Positions 21,963-34,560 are shown, counted from the stretch's first letter. The stretch is DNA of 64,000 nucleotides from Alisma plantago-aquatica (GCA_963693085.1 OY856413.1:106261501-106325500); one strand, 5' to 3'. Numbers and translations are program-made. Notes: generated by a model not told the origin, from the sequence alone.

Positions 21963-23985
21963 TTAGGGTTTTTCATATGCATTAATGTAAAGAAATCCTA
22001 ACTTTTGGATTTTGAACAAAAACCTCAATTTAGACTCTAAAATATCACCATCGATCTTATTAGGTTCTCCTGATCAAGAAAATAGATAATTTTATCAATT
22101 TTGGAGTTATGATGATTAAAGTGTATTTTTGGTGATTTTTATGTATTAAAATCATTTTTAGAAGACACCTTTTGACAAAACTCAAAACCAAACCTCAAAA
22201 GTATTTTTATTAGAAAGCTTGTATTTTTATGATTCCAAAACATATATACTTTTAATTTTTGGAAAAAGGAATAAAAAGATATAATTTTTCCAAAATGGAC
22301 CAATTAGAAAAATACCATTAAGCGATGAAATTTGTGAGTAAAGGAGAAGAGTGAGGCTCAACTCATTGACTTGGCCCAATCAAATTCAGCCAACTCATGG
22401 GACAAAGGTGTGGCTTTGACTCACTCAAAGCAAAGAAGATGGTGGTGAAAAGACCATGTTACCCTCGCAGAAGAACAGAAAGAAAAGGGAGAAAGAAACA
22501 GGGGCGAAGGTGTAATAGCACCTAGGGGATTCATCTCTTTGCTCAGGTGCTATGCACACAAGAAGTAGAATTGCTTCAATCTTGCTTTTGGGTGATTTTG
22601 CGAGACAACCTAATTCGAGAAACCAAGATAGCAGAAAGAAAGACGAGAGGAAGACAAAGTTACCTATGCTCTCAATTTGCATGGAGATGATGAGAGGAAG
22701 AAGAACCTACCACCACAAACTATGGAACAAAACTCAATAGTCAGAAAGCAAAGATTCAATCTCACGAGCAATTAGAGGAAGAGAGCAGTTGCAAGGGGGC
22801 TAGGGAAGACTTGGGTATAGGTATTTATAGACGAGGTTGAGAAATAAAGTGAGATGAATTATGCTCGAACTTGCTTGGTGAGCAAGGTTTGGGGATTTCT
22901 AGAAAACTCCAAAAAATCATGAAAATAGGGGATCATCTGGTGGAGTTTCATATTTGGAAGCGGTTGGAGGAAGTTTCGTGCGATTCGGTGGAGAAACGAG
23001 CGAGAAATTGCCAAAACAAAATCAATAGAAATTGGCTTCTGTTTCCAAATCAGCAAGTTCCTAAAGACAACTCATGAGCCATTGGATCAAGGATCAAACG
23101 GTCACGATCTCATGGATTAAAGTAAGTAAAAATTCAACTGTGTGACAATTAAATTAAATCCTAATCAAATTGGAATATAATGTGTATACATTAATTTCTC
23201 TTTTTCTCTCTCCTCATTTTAGGGTGCAAACATGCTCCAAATTGGATGAAAGTTGACACCTAGCCTATTTTCATATGAGGAATCTGAATATCCAATTAGA
23301 TTTGCCTTTTGAGAACTTTTTATGGGTGAAATAAATCAAATCCATTTTTCTCTTTCTTACATCATTAATGGTTATAAGATTCTCCAAATTTGATGAAACT
23401 TCACCCACAAGTCGCATTAAGTGTCTTGGATACGAATTTACCATCAATTTTACATGTTGAAGTTGTTTGTACATTTATTTAATATTCTGAAGGTTCTACA
23501 CACTTTCTCTCTCCTGATTTCACCTTTTAATCAAATATTCTCCAAATTGAGTGAAAATTCACCCAAAGGCGTATTTTAATGTGTAGATCACGAATTTGGC
23601 ATCAATTGTAACTTTTAGAGTCATTAATGGTTTTATTTTATATTTTTGTGTTAACTCCTATTTTCCCATTCAATTAATGCAAGTATACTTACCACTTTTC
23701 CAAAAGTTGTGAGACTTATCACTCAAGAAAATTTGTACTCAAAGAAAATGAATTTGGATTTAGAATTATCTTTTGAGTTCTCTAGGAGAGGATTATTGAG
23801 CAGAGGCTAAAATCTATAATGCAGATATCAAACAACCAATTTGGTTTCATGCTTGGAAGATCAACAACTTATGCTATTTTTCTGATAAGGAGGCTTATGG
23901 AGAAATATAGAGAAAGCAAAAGAGATCTTCATATGGTGTTTATTAATCTAGAAAATGCCTATGATCGAGTACCCAGAGAAGTGTT

Positions 23986-25515
23986 TGAAAAACCACTAGA
24001 GGGGGGTGAATAGGGTTTTATGATGATTTTAAAATTAATTCAACCAAGCAACCACAATTGAAATTTGGAGAAGGAGACACGTCGTTCAGAGTGGTTCCAC
24101 CCTTAGCAAAAACTAAGGGAGTCAGTGCACTACCCAATTGTTTCCAATTGGGATTTTGAAAGAACTTGTATTTTATTACCTCGCAAGGATGTTACATAAA
24201 ATTACAAATACCTTCCCAACCCTTTGGACAACCTTCACCCCAAAGTCATCTCACCAACCTTGAAGCATCCTTCACTTGAAGTAACTTCAAGCTCCCCCTT
24301 GAAGTAGCTTCCCGTTAAGACCTTCTAGTAGTCTAAAGTCCACTGAGCTACCTTCACCACCTAAAGAATCTCCAACAACCTCCTTTACACAGCCTCCAAC
24401 CTAGGAGTAGTAAAGGAGAACAAAATACAATAAAAGGAACAAGATTGGAAGAAAGAAACAATGTTTCCAATTGAGTACAGCGCTTTGATCCTATGTCAAG
24501 CATTTGATCTCCTAAACAAAGTGGATGGACGTGGATGTATAGTGGATAGGAGATATCGTCCTATAGGACACTAATGTAGAGCTCAAAGAAAATAGATTGC
24601 AAGTGTAGCTCAACTTGTTTGCTCACAAGGATTGAATCTCAAGTGTAATTGTATATGCAAGTTGTGTATTGAGGTGTCCTATGGCTATCCTATTTATAGG
24701 AATGGTTTGCTAATGCTTGGGGACATTCTAGACACTTTCTAGGGGGTTCTTAGTGCTTAGCTAGCCGTTAGATATCTACTAATTACATTTGTAATGGCTA
24801 GTTAATTAATTCTGAAAAGTGCAGATAGAAACCTTCTCGGTCGAGAAGTTTGTCGACCAAGTGTCTCTCGGTCGAGGAATTTGTCAACTGAGGGTAAGTC
24901 TGGAGCAACGTTCAACTCAACTCCCAACCACCTTTTCCCACTCAGTCTAACGGCTATAGAACCTGCTCGAGACACAGTCTCGGTCGAAGTAAAGTTTGAC
25001 CGAGCCTTTCTCTGTGATGGCTTTTAGCAGGTTATGCAAAGGTGTTCGTGCTTTAGACTTGGAAGTTTCTCGGTCGAGAAAATGTTCGACTGAGAGTATC
25101 TCGGTTGAGAAGTGTGTCGACCGATACCATTTCTATTTCAAAACTTTAACTCATATGCTAGGTGTGAGAAATGAATGTGCAATTATGATGCTCACTTAGG
25201 GATGACTTATCTAAGTGTTGTGTGTAGATAGGGAAGATATAAACACTTGATTTACATGATATCTAAGTACTTGTACATTATAAACTTGTACAAGTTTTTA
25301 CATTGATTACAATCATGAAAATAAAGCAATTTTAGCAAATCGATCTTCCGAGTCTTCGCTATCCACCACCTTATATGCTTGTCCCTGAAACACTCAAATA
25401 ACAAGTTAAAACGACAAGAAAGAAATGTTTTTCATCATCAAAACAAAAGGGATTATAATAATGTCCAATTTATTTTTATGTCAAACCACTTATTTTTATG
25501 TCAAATTTAGCCAAA
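23986..25515 (-). repeat. Copia 3' LTR (left copy)
   Basis: It is about 1530 bp and pairs with 29955-31490. Near its right end it carries a short duplication of a phrase containing ATTTTTATGTCAAA (about 25475-25510) that is absent from the other copy. It contains a minus-strand TATA box near 24690 and several TCGGTCGA motifs near 24835-25120. Confidence 0.88.
24688..24700 (-). promoter_or_regulatory. Copia LTR TATA box
   Basis: CTATAAATAGG on the minus strand inside the left LTR. The matching site in the right LTR is at about 30680-30690. Confidence 0.6.
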
Positions 25516-25529
25516 ATTTATTTCTTAAT

Positions 25530-25890
25530 CATTTGCAAAGGATGTCAAGCCTTGAAATGATATGAGACCTTTTTAGATTCATGGCATATGTGTTTTGATT
25601 TCTCATCCATTTTACAAGGGATGTTAAGCCTTGAAAATGATATGAGATCCATTTAGGCACATGATGGATACATATATTGATTTCTCATCCATTTTAAAAG
25701 GGATGTTAAGCCCTAAAAATGACATGAGAATCCTTTAAGCTCATTAATATATTTAATAGTTTCTCAACCATTTACAAGGGATGTTAATCCCTAAAATGAT
25801 ATGAGATTCTTTTAAGCTTATAGTAGAATCAATGAATGTATCTCTAACCAAATGCATGGGATGTTAAGCCCTAATTTGTTTAGAGAATTC
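25530..25890. repeat. ~80-bp minisatellite, five units
   Basis: The phrase AAGGGATGTTAAGCCCT with following AAAATGATATGAGA recurs near 25545, 25616, 25698, 25775 and 25855. It lies just inside the copia 3' LTR, in the non-coding part that replaces pol. Confidence 0.75.
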
Positions 25891-28183
25891 CATTAAGGAC
25901 AAGATATACATTATATTCATAAATATTGTATACTCCTTTATTTTCATAACTAAGATTACTTTAAAGATACTAAGGTCATAACTAGTTTGAAATTTTCTTT
26001 ATGATGTTTACAAAATTTTGTGAGCTCCTTCTTAATCTTATAGTCAAGATAGTTTTTGTGAACTCCCCTTTAATCTTCTAATCAAGATAATTTAAGGATT
26101 CTAAGGTCATAATAAGTTAACCTTTTACGAGAGTTATGCATTAAAATCTTGTTTTAATATACTAAGATTGAGTGCAAGGAAATGATTTACAATTAAGCAT
26201 TTTGTCAAGCTTATTTTAGTTCGACCTTGACTTCGACCTGGGCGCCCCGCAGTTGATTTTATATTTTGACCGAGAGGCCATTTCTGTAGATTTCTAGTTT
26301 AAGCATTTTCAATGATCTACTTGATTGAATATTTGAAACATAGCTTACAGAGTATCATACAAAAAGTATTCATGTATAACAAGGATGATATCATTTTCCA
26401 TAAGCTAAGCACAAGATAATCATTTAACAAATATGTCAAGATGCATTTTTGCCATAGAGATTTAATGCAAAAATTGCATTTTCAATGATAACATCATCTT
26501 TATGTGTAATGAGCTGAATCACTATGATCATTTTGAAAACAATATCCATTCATGGTTTATATATAGATCAAAGATTATTTTAGGCAAACCAAGATGAAAC
26601 ACAATGATCATGGTGAAACAGTAAAGGCATATCCATAATTATAATGATCATGATCATTTAAAGGCAAATTTCAAGACACATGATTTCTATATAGATAAAC
26701 TAAGGAATACTTTGGACAAAACATGTGGATTATTATAAAATAGTAATTTCCTTGATTAAATCAACATGGTTCATAATTTTCAGTTTTAAGCCAAACCATG
26801 TAGGAGATGAACCAAGATAATCTCATGAGAAGCAAATCCATGATTTGAGTAAAATCAATCTTTTCTTCTTAGATACAATTTTTGAAAATAGCTCAATATC
26901 ATTAAAAGTAAGCCATACGGCATCTACAAGATAGACATCTCTCATCAAGTAACCAAGTAGCAACTCCTTTTATGGAAAGACATAGCACAAGGCTCAGATT
27001 GGGATGTGATAGGTACATTTCAGCATCGTCCACCTCTTGTAGTGGCTATCTAAAATAGCTATCTGGGATGGAATTCATCAATCTACAAGAGCCTATGAGT
27101 ACATCTGAAGATGAGTTTGCATAGCCGCTGACAGAGATTACCATCATGAAGACAACGAATGATCACCTGACAAAGAGCTCGACCAAAATGTAACAACACA
27201 GACACAACGCCACACAAAACTAGACTAGAAACACAACTACCAGTGACGAGTACTAAGGTTGCACCAACCAGGAGACCCGAGAAGGAGGCCAAACCCCAGT
27301 GATTCATATATAGAGGAAGGATGGCTCATGTGGATACAAAGGCGGGGAGTAGAGGGTGTCGGGAACTCCACCACCACTCTCGACCACCACTGCGAATAGG
27401 GGGGCAGAAGACCCACATGAAGCACAAACCCAGTTTTCTCCTCCTCTGCCTGAAGCACCAAGGGGCGCCCGAGCTCACCTTCCACCCAAGAAGGAACCCA
27501 GGGAACGACCATGACCAACAAACAACCACCACAGATAGACTCAAACAAAAAGAGGAACCAAGACGGAGGAGAGGGGTTCCGCCTCAGAGGAGGACCAACA
27601 ACCAAACCAACAAACTGAAACACGTCAATAAACGGTGACTAAAAAGGCAGATACCTGCCAGAGAAAAGCAGAATCGGATGAAAAAAGCCTCAATCCGCCG
27701 CCTAGAACCACGATCAGCCAAGATTTAATCATGAAAAGTATAAAGTTGTGATGCTCATATGTTCTTCATTATAATTATGATCATTCATATATGCAATATA
27801 TAAAGTGTATTGCATACTTAAGTTAATTGTAATTGAAGTATCTTTGTTTTTACTGAATAATTCTGTCAGAGTTTCCCTTGGTCGACAAATTTCTCAACCG
27901 AGTGAGGTTCGGTCAAAATATTTGTCGATCAGCCATTTATTAGGTTTTTGTAGGCTTAAGACAGTAACTCTATCGGTCGACTAATTTCTCAATTGACATT
28001 GTCTCGGTCGACAAAAGTCTCGACCGAGATTGTTTATGTACTGTTTTTAGTAGTTGTTTTCAAGTAAAAACATAGATCAGTTTTACAAAATTATGCAAGT
28101 TAATGCTCAATTTAGTTGAGATAAGACATTTAAATATCAAAGTAACGTTTTAGGTCAAATCTCAACCAATCAAATTAAAATCT
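25891..28183. other. Non-coding interior of the copia element, with a GC-rich island
   Basis: The stretch is mostly AT-rich and holds no recognisable gene. About 27120-27730 is clearly richer in G and C, with phrases such as GAACTCCACCACCACTCTCG and CGGAGGAGAGGGGTTCCGCC. Open frames there on both strands match nothing I know. Further left-reading sequence near 27870-28030 repeats the TCGGTCGA motif of the LTRs. The island may be an inserted fragment. Confidence 0.5.
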
Positions 28184-29905
28184 CTAAGTTTTAGGAACCC
28201 AAACTAGATCAACATCTTTTTTCTTGTATGGGAAAGAGAATGAATAATGTTCAAGACGTAAACAATAATGACAACATATGGAATCAATTTCATTTCTTTT
28301 CTTAGCTAGATTGGCTTTAGGCACATACATAACTTTAGTCTTGGGAACTTGTGTCCTTCTCCTTCTAGGTTTTTGAAAAGATTTACCTTTGGGCTTATAA
28401 CCTAGTCCTCTTCTTCCAATCTGACCAGAAGAATCTTGTAGAATTTTATCAAGAATATCATTGTTTCTCAAGCTACTAATTTCTCTTTGTAATTTAGCAA
28501 TCTCATCCATTTTCTTTTTGATATCTAACTTTGCTTGATCTAGATTAGATGATAAAGCATCTCTTTCCTTAACAATAGCATTATAATCTAGATGATTACA
28601 TAGGATAGGTTGAGTCTGAAAATTATGTAGTTTTGCAAGCAAATCAACCTTTTATTGAGAAAGAAGATCATGATTTGTTTCTAAAGTAAGAAACTTCATA
28701 TTGCAATCATTTAAAGATGATTTCAAGGTAAAGTTTTCAGAAACAATACTGTCCTTTTCAAAAGAAAGATTATTTAATTTAGCATACAAATCCTCATTAG
28801 TTTTAGTAGCTTTCTTTAGTTTCTTTTTGCAATCAACATATTTCTCATGTGTATCTTGAAGACTAGCAATTAGATCTTCTTTTGGAAAATCAAAAAGGCT
28901 TACCTATTCTTCTTCTTCATTTGTTGTAGCAATAAGGCACTCTACTTCTTTTTCTCCATCTTCACTATCATCACTTGAATCATCCCATGCAGCTATGTAT
29001 GCTTTTTCTTTCTTCTTGTGAGATGATTTCTTCCCCTACTTAAGTTTGGGACAATCACCTTTTAAGTGTCCCTTTTTGCCACATTCAAAGGACTTGGAGG
29101 AAGAAACACTAGGAATTTTGTTGGTTTTAAAACTTCTATATTGGTTACCATTTATAATGAGTGTTTCTTATTCACTATATTCTTCACTTGTGTCATGACT
29201 ATTCTTGGTTGATGCTTTGAATGCAATGTCCTTTCCTTTCTCCTTCTTGTGTTCATCCGACAATCTTTTTTCTTCCTCCAAGGTTGCCTCATGTGCTTCT
29301 AGGTTGCCAATGAGTTGCTCCATCCTTAGTCGAGTGAGGCCATTGGCTTCTTCAATTGTAGTCACTTTTGGTTTGTACTTTGGAGGCAAACACCTAAGGA
29401 TTTTAGACACTTGATCCTCTTCACTAATTGCTTTACGTAAAGCATTCAAACCATTAACAATAGAAGAAAACTTTGCATACATTTCACTAATAGACTCATT
29501 TGGTTCCATATGAAACTGTTCAAACTTTTGTTTAAGCATACCAATTTTGGAATTCTTCACTTGAATAGTTCCTTTATAAGTAATAGAGAGTCTATGCGAT
29601 ATTTCATATGCAGTTTCACAATTTGATATTCTATTAAACTCACCTATGGAAATTGAACAATAAAGGATATGTACAGCTTTTGCATTCAATTGAGCTAGCT
29701 TTACCATATTAGCATCCCATGTAGCATACTCTGTTTTAGGAAGAGTGTAGTCATTTGAGACCATTCTCCATAGATCCCAGCTTATCCCTTGAAAGTAGAA
29801 GTGCATCCTCCTCTTCTAATAGGTGTAGTTGGTGCCATCAAATGGTGGAGGCCAAGCTACGAGTGTTCCTTCCAAGTTGAGGTTGTTTAGTACCCCATCA
29901 CCCAT
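28184..29905 (-). pseudogene. Copia gag pseudogene
   Basis: It starts MGDGVLNNL at 29905, then WPPPFDGTNYTY and a stop where relatives have Trp (TGG to TAG). A 212-codon stretch (29806-29168) carries the capsid-like region with YEISHRLSITYKGT and FEQFHMEPNESISEMYAKF. A first zinc knuckle (ECGKKGHLKGDC, its first Cys replaced) is followed by an acidic stretch, a coiled coil (28642-28450) and a basic region. The second knuckle (CCHYCLRLEH, its last Cys replaced by Phe) leads to LVWVPK, the usual end of this gag type before protease. Several stops interrupt it. Gag packages element RNA. No protease or polymerase follows. Confidence 0.85.
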
Positions 29906-29937
29906 TTTCTTCAAAACTCGATTAGAGCTCCTTGAAG

Positions 29938-29954
29938 CCTGCTCTGATACCAAT
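29938..29954 (-). promoter_or_regulatory. Copia primer-binding site (initiator tRNA-Met)
   Basis: The minus strand reads ATTGGTATCAGAGCAGG directly after the 5' LTR. TGGTATCAGAGC is the standard complement of plant initiator tRNA-Met. Confidence 0.92.
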
Positions 29955-31490
29955 TGAAAAACCACTAGAGGGGGTTGAATAGGGTTTTATGCAGATTTTA
30001 AAATTAATTCAACCAAGCAACCACAATTAAAATTTGGAGAAGGAGACACGACGTTTAGAGTAGTTCCACCCTTAGCAAAAACTAAGGGAGTCAGTCCACT
30101 ACTCAATCGTTTCCAATTGGGATTTTGAAAGCACTTGTATTTTATTACCTCACAAGGATGTTACGTAAAATTACAAATACCTTCCCAACCCTTCGGACAG
30201 CCTTCACCCCGAAGTCGTCTCACCAACCTTGAAGCAGTCTTCACTTGAAGTAACTTCAAGCTCCCCCTTGAAGTATCCTTCCTCCTTGAAGTAGCTTCCC
30301 ATTGAGACCTTCTAGAAGTAGTCCAAAGTCTGTCGAGCTACCTTCACCACCTGAAGAAGCTCCAACAACCTCCTTTCCATAGCCTCCAACCTAGGAGTAG
30401 CAAAGGAGAACAAAATACAATAAAAGGAACAAGATTGGAAGAAAGAAACAATATTACCGATTGAGTACAGCGCTTTGATCCTATATCAAGCGTTTGATCT
30501 CCTAACCAAAGTGGGTGGACGTGTATGTATAGTGGATAGGATATATCAGCCTATAGGACACTAATGTAGAGCTCAAAGAAAATAGATTGCAAGTGTAGCT
30601 CAACCTGTTTGCTCACAAGGATTGGATCTCAAGTGTAATTGTGTATGCAAGTTGTGTCTTGAGGTTTCATATGGCTATCCTATTTATAGGAATGGTTTGC
30701 TAATGTTTGGGGACATTCTAGACACTTTCTAGGGGGTTCTTAGTGCTTATCTAGGCATTAGATATCCACTAATTGCATTTATAACGGCTAGTTAATTAAT
30801 TCTAAAAAGTGTAAATAGAAACCTTCTCAGTCGAGAAGTTTGTCGACCGAGTGTCTCTCGGTCAAGGAATTTGTCGATCGAGGGTAAGTCTGGAGCAACG
30901 TTCAACTCAACTCCCAACCACTTTTTCCCACTAAGTCTAACGGCTATAGAACTAAGTCTAACGGCTATAAAACCTGCTCGAGACACAGTCTCGGTCAAAG
31001 TAAAGTTTGATTGAGCCTTTATCTATGATGGCTTTTAGCAAGTTATGCAAAGGTGTTCGTTCTTTAGACTTGGGAGTTTCTTGGTTGAGAAAATGTTTGA
31101 CCGAGAGTATCTCAGTTGAGAAGTGTGTCGATCGAGACCAATTCTATTTCAAAACTTTAACTCATATGCTAGGTTTAAGAAATGAATGTGCAATTGTGAT
31201 GCTCACTTAGGGATGACTTATCTAAGTATTGTGTGTGGATAGGGAAGATCTAAATGCTTGATTTACATGATATCTAAGTACTTGTACATTATAAACTTGT
31301 ACAAGTTTTTACATTGATTACAATCATGAAAATAAAGCAATTTTAGCAAATTGATCTTTCGAGTCTTCGCTATCCACCACCTTATATGTCTGTCCCTGAA
31401 ACACTCAAATAGCAAGTTAAAACCGCAAGAAAGAAATGTTTGTCATCATCAAAACAAAAGGGATTATAATAATGTTCAATTTAGCCAACA
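29955..31490 (-). repeat. Copia 5' LTR (right copy)
   Basis: It is about 1536 bp and pairs with 23986-25515. On the minus strand it begins TGTTGGCTAAATTG and ends GTGGTTTTTCA next to the primer site. A minus-strand TATA box lies near 30681. The phrase CTAAGTCTAACGGCTATAA is duplicated at about 30933-30970. Confidence 0.9.
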
Positions 31491-31747
31491 GTGTTGTAGA
31501 TGGTTTTGAAGAAAAGGGTGTTCCAGTCCAATACATTGACTTGATCAAAGACATGTATGATAGCTCTAATGTAAGTGTGAAGACTCCTGGAGGAGAGACA
31601 CCAATTTTTCATATCATAGTTGGGGTTCACTAACGATCCATACTTGGCTCATATATGTTCGTTCTTGTTATGGATGAGCTGACAAAGAATGTTCATGATG
31701 ATATTCCTTGGTGTATTTATTTGTTGATGATATTGTTTTAATTGATG

Positions 31748-32823
31748 AAACTAAAGATGGATTAAATGATAAAGTTGAACGATGGAGAGAGGCATTGGAA
31801 TCAAATGGATTAATGATTAGTAGGAGAAAAACTGAGTATATGCATTGTAATTTCAGCCGATCATGCAGTGTGAATGATGGAGCCAAGTTAGACGGAGTAT
31901 ATATACCAAAATGTAATAAATTTCATTACTTGATTTCTATTATTCAAATAGATGAGGATGTCCAAAATGACTTTTGTCATAGTATCACTGCGGGATGGTT
32001 GAAATGGAGAAGTGCAACTGGAGTTTTATGTCATCGGTAGATCCCTCTCAGGTTAAAAAGTAAGTTTTATAGAACAGCTATGCGGCCAACCATGATCTGT
32101 GCGAGTGAATGTTGGGCAGTGAAGAAATAAGGTCTCAACAAGATGAATGTGGTTGAAATGTGTATGCTGAGATGGATGTGTGGGAAGATGAGAAAAGATC
32201 ACTTGAGAAATGATTATATATGGAATAAAGTGGAGGTGGTGAACATTGAGGACAAGTTACGCAAGGGCCGACTCAAATGGTATGGAAACTAAAGATGGAT
32301 TAAATGATAAAGTCAAACGATGGATAGAGGCATTGGAATCAAATGGATTGATGATTAGTAGGAGAAAAACTGAGTATATGCATTGTAATTTCAACCGATC
32401 CTGCAGTGTGAATGATGGAACCAAGTTAGATGGAGTAGATATACCAAAATGTGATAAATTTCGTTACTTGATTTCTATTATTCAAATAGATAAGGATGTC
32501 CAAAATGACTTTTGTCATAGTATCACTATGGGATGGTAGAAATGGAGAAGTGCAACTGGAGTTTTATGTCATCGGAAGATCCCTCTCAGGTTAAAAAGTA
32601 AGTTTTATAGAACAGCTATACGCCCAGCCATGCTCTATGGGATTGAATGTTGGGCAGTGAAGAAACAAGGTCTCAACAAGATGAATGTGGTTGAAATGTG
32701 TATGTTGAGTTGCATGTGTGGGAAGATGAGAAAATATCACTTGAGAAATGATTATATCTGGAATAAAGTGGGGGTGGTGACCATTGAGGACAAGTTGAGC
32801 GAGGGCCGACTCAAATGGTATGG
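31748..32823 (+). repeat. 538-bp tandem duplication inside the LINE RT gene
   Basis: The segment starting ACTAAAGATGGATTAAATGA occurs at 31750 and again at 32288, and both copies end GGCCGACTCAAATGGTATGG. The duplicated segment runs from the end of the RT active-site region through the CWAVKK region. 538 is not a multiple of three, so the junction shifts the frame. The join shows microhomology (ATGGAAACTAAAG against GATGAAACTAAAG). Confidence 0.9.
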
Positions 32824-33042
32824 ACATGTGCAACACAGATCGACTAATGTGCCTATATGAAGCAATGATATTGAGTCAATTACAATAAATAGAAGAAGAG
32901 GCAGACCTAAATTAGCATGGGATGAGCTTATAAAGAGAGATTTTGAATCTCTACATGTCAACCAGAATATGTCCCATGATAGAGCTAAATGGAAATGAAG
33001 GATCCATGTAACCGACCCCAACATAGTTGGGACCGAGGCTTA

Positions 33043-33300
<258 letters not shown>

Positions 33301-33609
33301 CTATCTTTTGAGTTCCCCTATGATGAATCCTCCAAATTCATCATTACAGTCGCCAATTCTAGGTTTTTATACCTCACATTGGACTAAATTACCCTTGCTT
33401 TGCTTTCCTCTGAGTATTTCTTCACTATCACATAAATAATGCTTAAATAGCTCTAATTACTAGTTTAATCGATGCTATTATCTCTTATACACCCTCTTTT
33501 TCCTCTGCAGATCACTCTCAATCATCCAATCAAACATCAACAACTCACAACTGTGTGTTCTGTCCTCAAAGCCCCAAGCTCGTGCAACAAATGATCAAGA
33601 TCATGAAGC

Positions 33610-33990
33610 AGAACAATTGCCACGACTGTGCTGGTCACGCCACGGCCATGGTGTATCTCCAGCAATGCCAAATCCTCACTCGCCATGCTCGTGCAAGGCA
33701 ACACGACCATGGGGCCATAGCCTCAACACCACCGTGTTGGCCCAACACGGTCGTGGTGCACCACCTTCAGAGCACAAATCCTCACTCGCCACGCCCGTGC
33801 AAGGCAGCATGGCCATGGGGCCATAGCCTCACCACGACCGTGTTGTCCCAACACGACCGTGGCGATCACCATCAGAGCCCAAGTCTTCACTCGCCACGCC
33901 CGTGTGAGGCAACACGGCCGTGGGGCAGTAGCCTCACCACGAACGTGTTGTCTCAACACACCTGTGGCGCGTCGTACCCTACCTCTCGAC
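33610..33990 (+). repeat. GC-rich ~105-bp tandem repeats with perfect hairpins (E4 U3)
   Basis: Units of roughly 100-108 bp (landmarks CTCACTCGCCACGCCCGTG and GACCGTGTTG) recur about four times. Each has an inverted repeat. The best, 33731-33751, has ten-base arms ACCGTGTTGG and CCAACACGGT round one central C. Weaker versions are at about 33837 and 33938. The 3' LTR conserves the perfect version at 40842-40862. Confidence 0.8.
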
Positions 33991-34239
33991 GCTTCTAACT
34001 TCTCAACCTACTACTCCAATGCTCCATGGCCCCCGGCGTCACCCTCCTCACCAAGAGTATTGACGACCTGCAGCGCCTCACGATCCCAGACTGCTTGGAA
34101 GAGCACAAGGTCCCAGACTGTTTGGAGGAGCTCACGGTCCTAGACCGTTTGTAGGATCTCACCATCTCAGATCATTTGGAGGCTGGATGCTCGAGGTCAT
34201 TTGGACGTCGCTTAATCAAGATCACAGAGAGAGCGCAGA

Positions 34240-34560
34240 CCATTTGGCATGATGGTCACAAGACCGTTTGGTAGCAAATGGTCTACATACCGTTTAGAGG
34301 AAGGCTATACAGGACTGTTTGGGTCTTTGAGTAGGGGAGACCGAATGGAGAACCTCAAATGAAGACCGTTTGCCTAAGACTGTGAAGGAAAGACCATTTT
34401 CTCAAGCTACGTAAGATCGTAAGGCCAAAAACCGTTTGGTAGAAAACGGTCTCCAGACCGTTTGGTAGCAAATGGTCTCCAGACCGTTTGGTAGCAAACG
34501 GTCTCCAAACCATTTGGAGGGGATATTTCAAGACCGTTTGGTTTAAACAAACTGAAACTG
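34240..34560 (+). repeat. ACCGTTTGG hairpin repeats (E4 U3)
   Basis: The unit ACCGTTTGGTAGCAAACGGT, arms ACCGTTTG and CAAACGGT, occurs in tandem at 34431, 34457 and 34483 (26-bp steps), with another copy near 34264. Half-motifs (ACCGTTTG or ACCATTTG) are scattered from 34090 to 34600. The group ends shortly before the TATA box, so it occupies the promoter region. Confidence 0.8.

Larger units (their letters stand above)
23986..31490 (-). mobile_element. Gag-only Ty1/copia element (SIRE/Maximus-like), minus strand
   Basis: Two LTRs (23986-25515 and 29955-31490) start TGAAAAACCACTAGAG and end AATTTAGCCAACA on the plus strand (the left copy's end is degraded). The flanks are a perfect GTGTT at 23981-23985 and 31491-31495. 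The primer site next to the right LTR fits initiator tRNA-Met, fixing the minus orientation. A decayed gag with two zinc-knuckle remnants and a coiled coil (29905-28184) is present. Where pol should follow there are 2.7 kb of non-coding DNA. In the first ~230 bp the LTRs differ at about 13 positions by hand count. The element sits inside the RTE LINE. Confidence 0.9.

Noticed and set aside
27237..27638. Overlapping open frames of 105 and 128 codons
   Set aside because: They lie in the GC-rich island, are open on both strands and match no known family; composition alone explains them.
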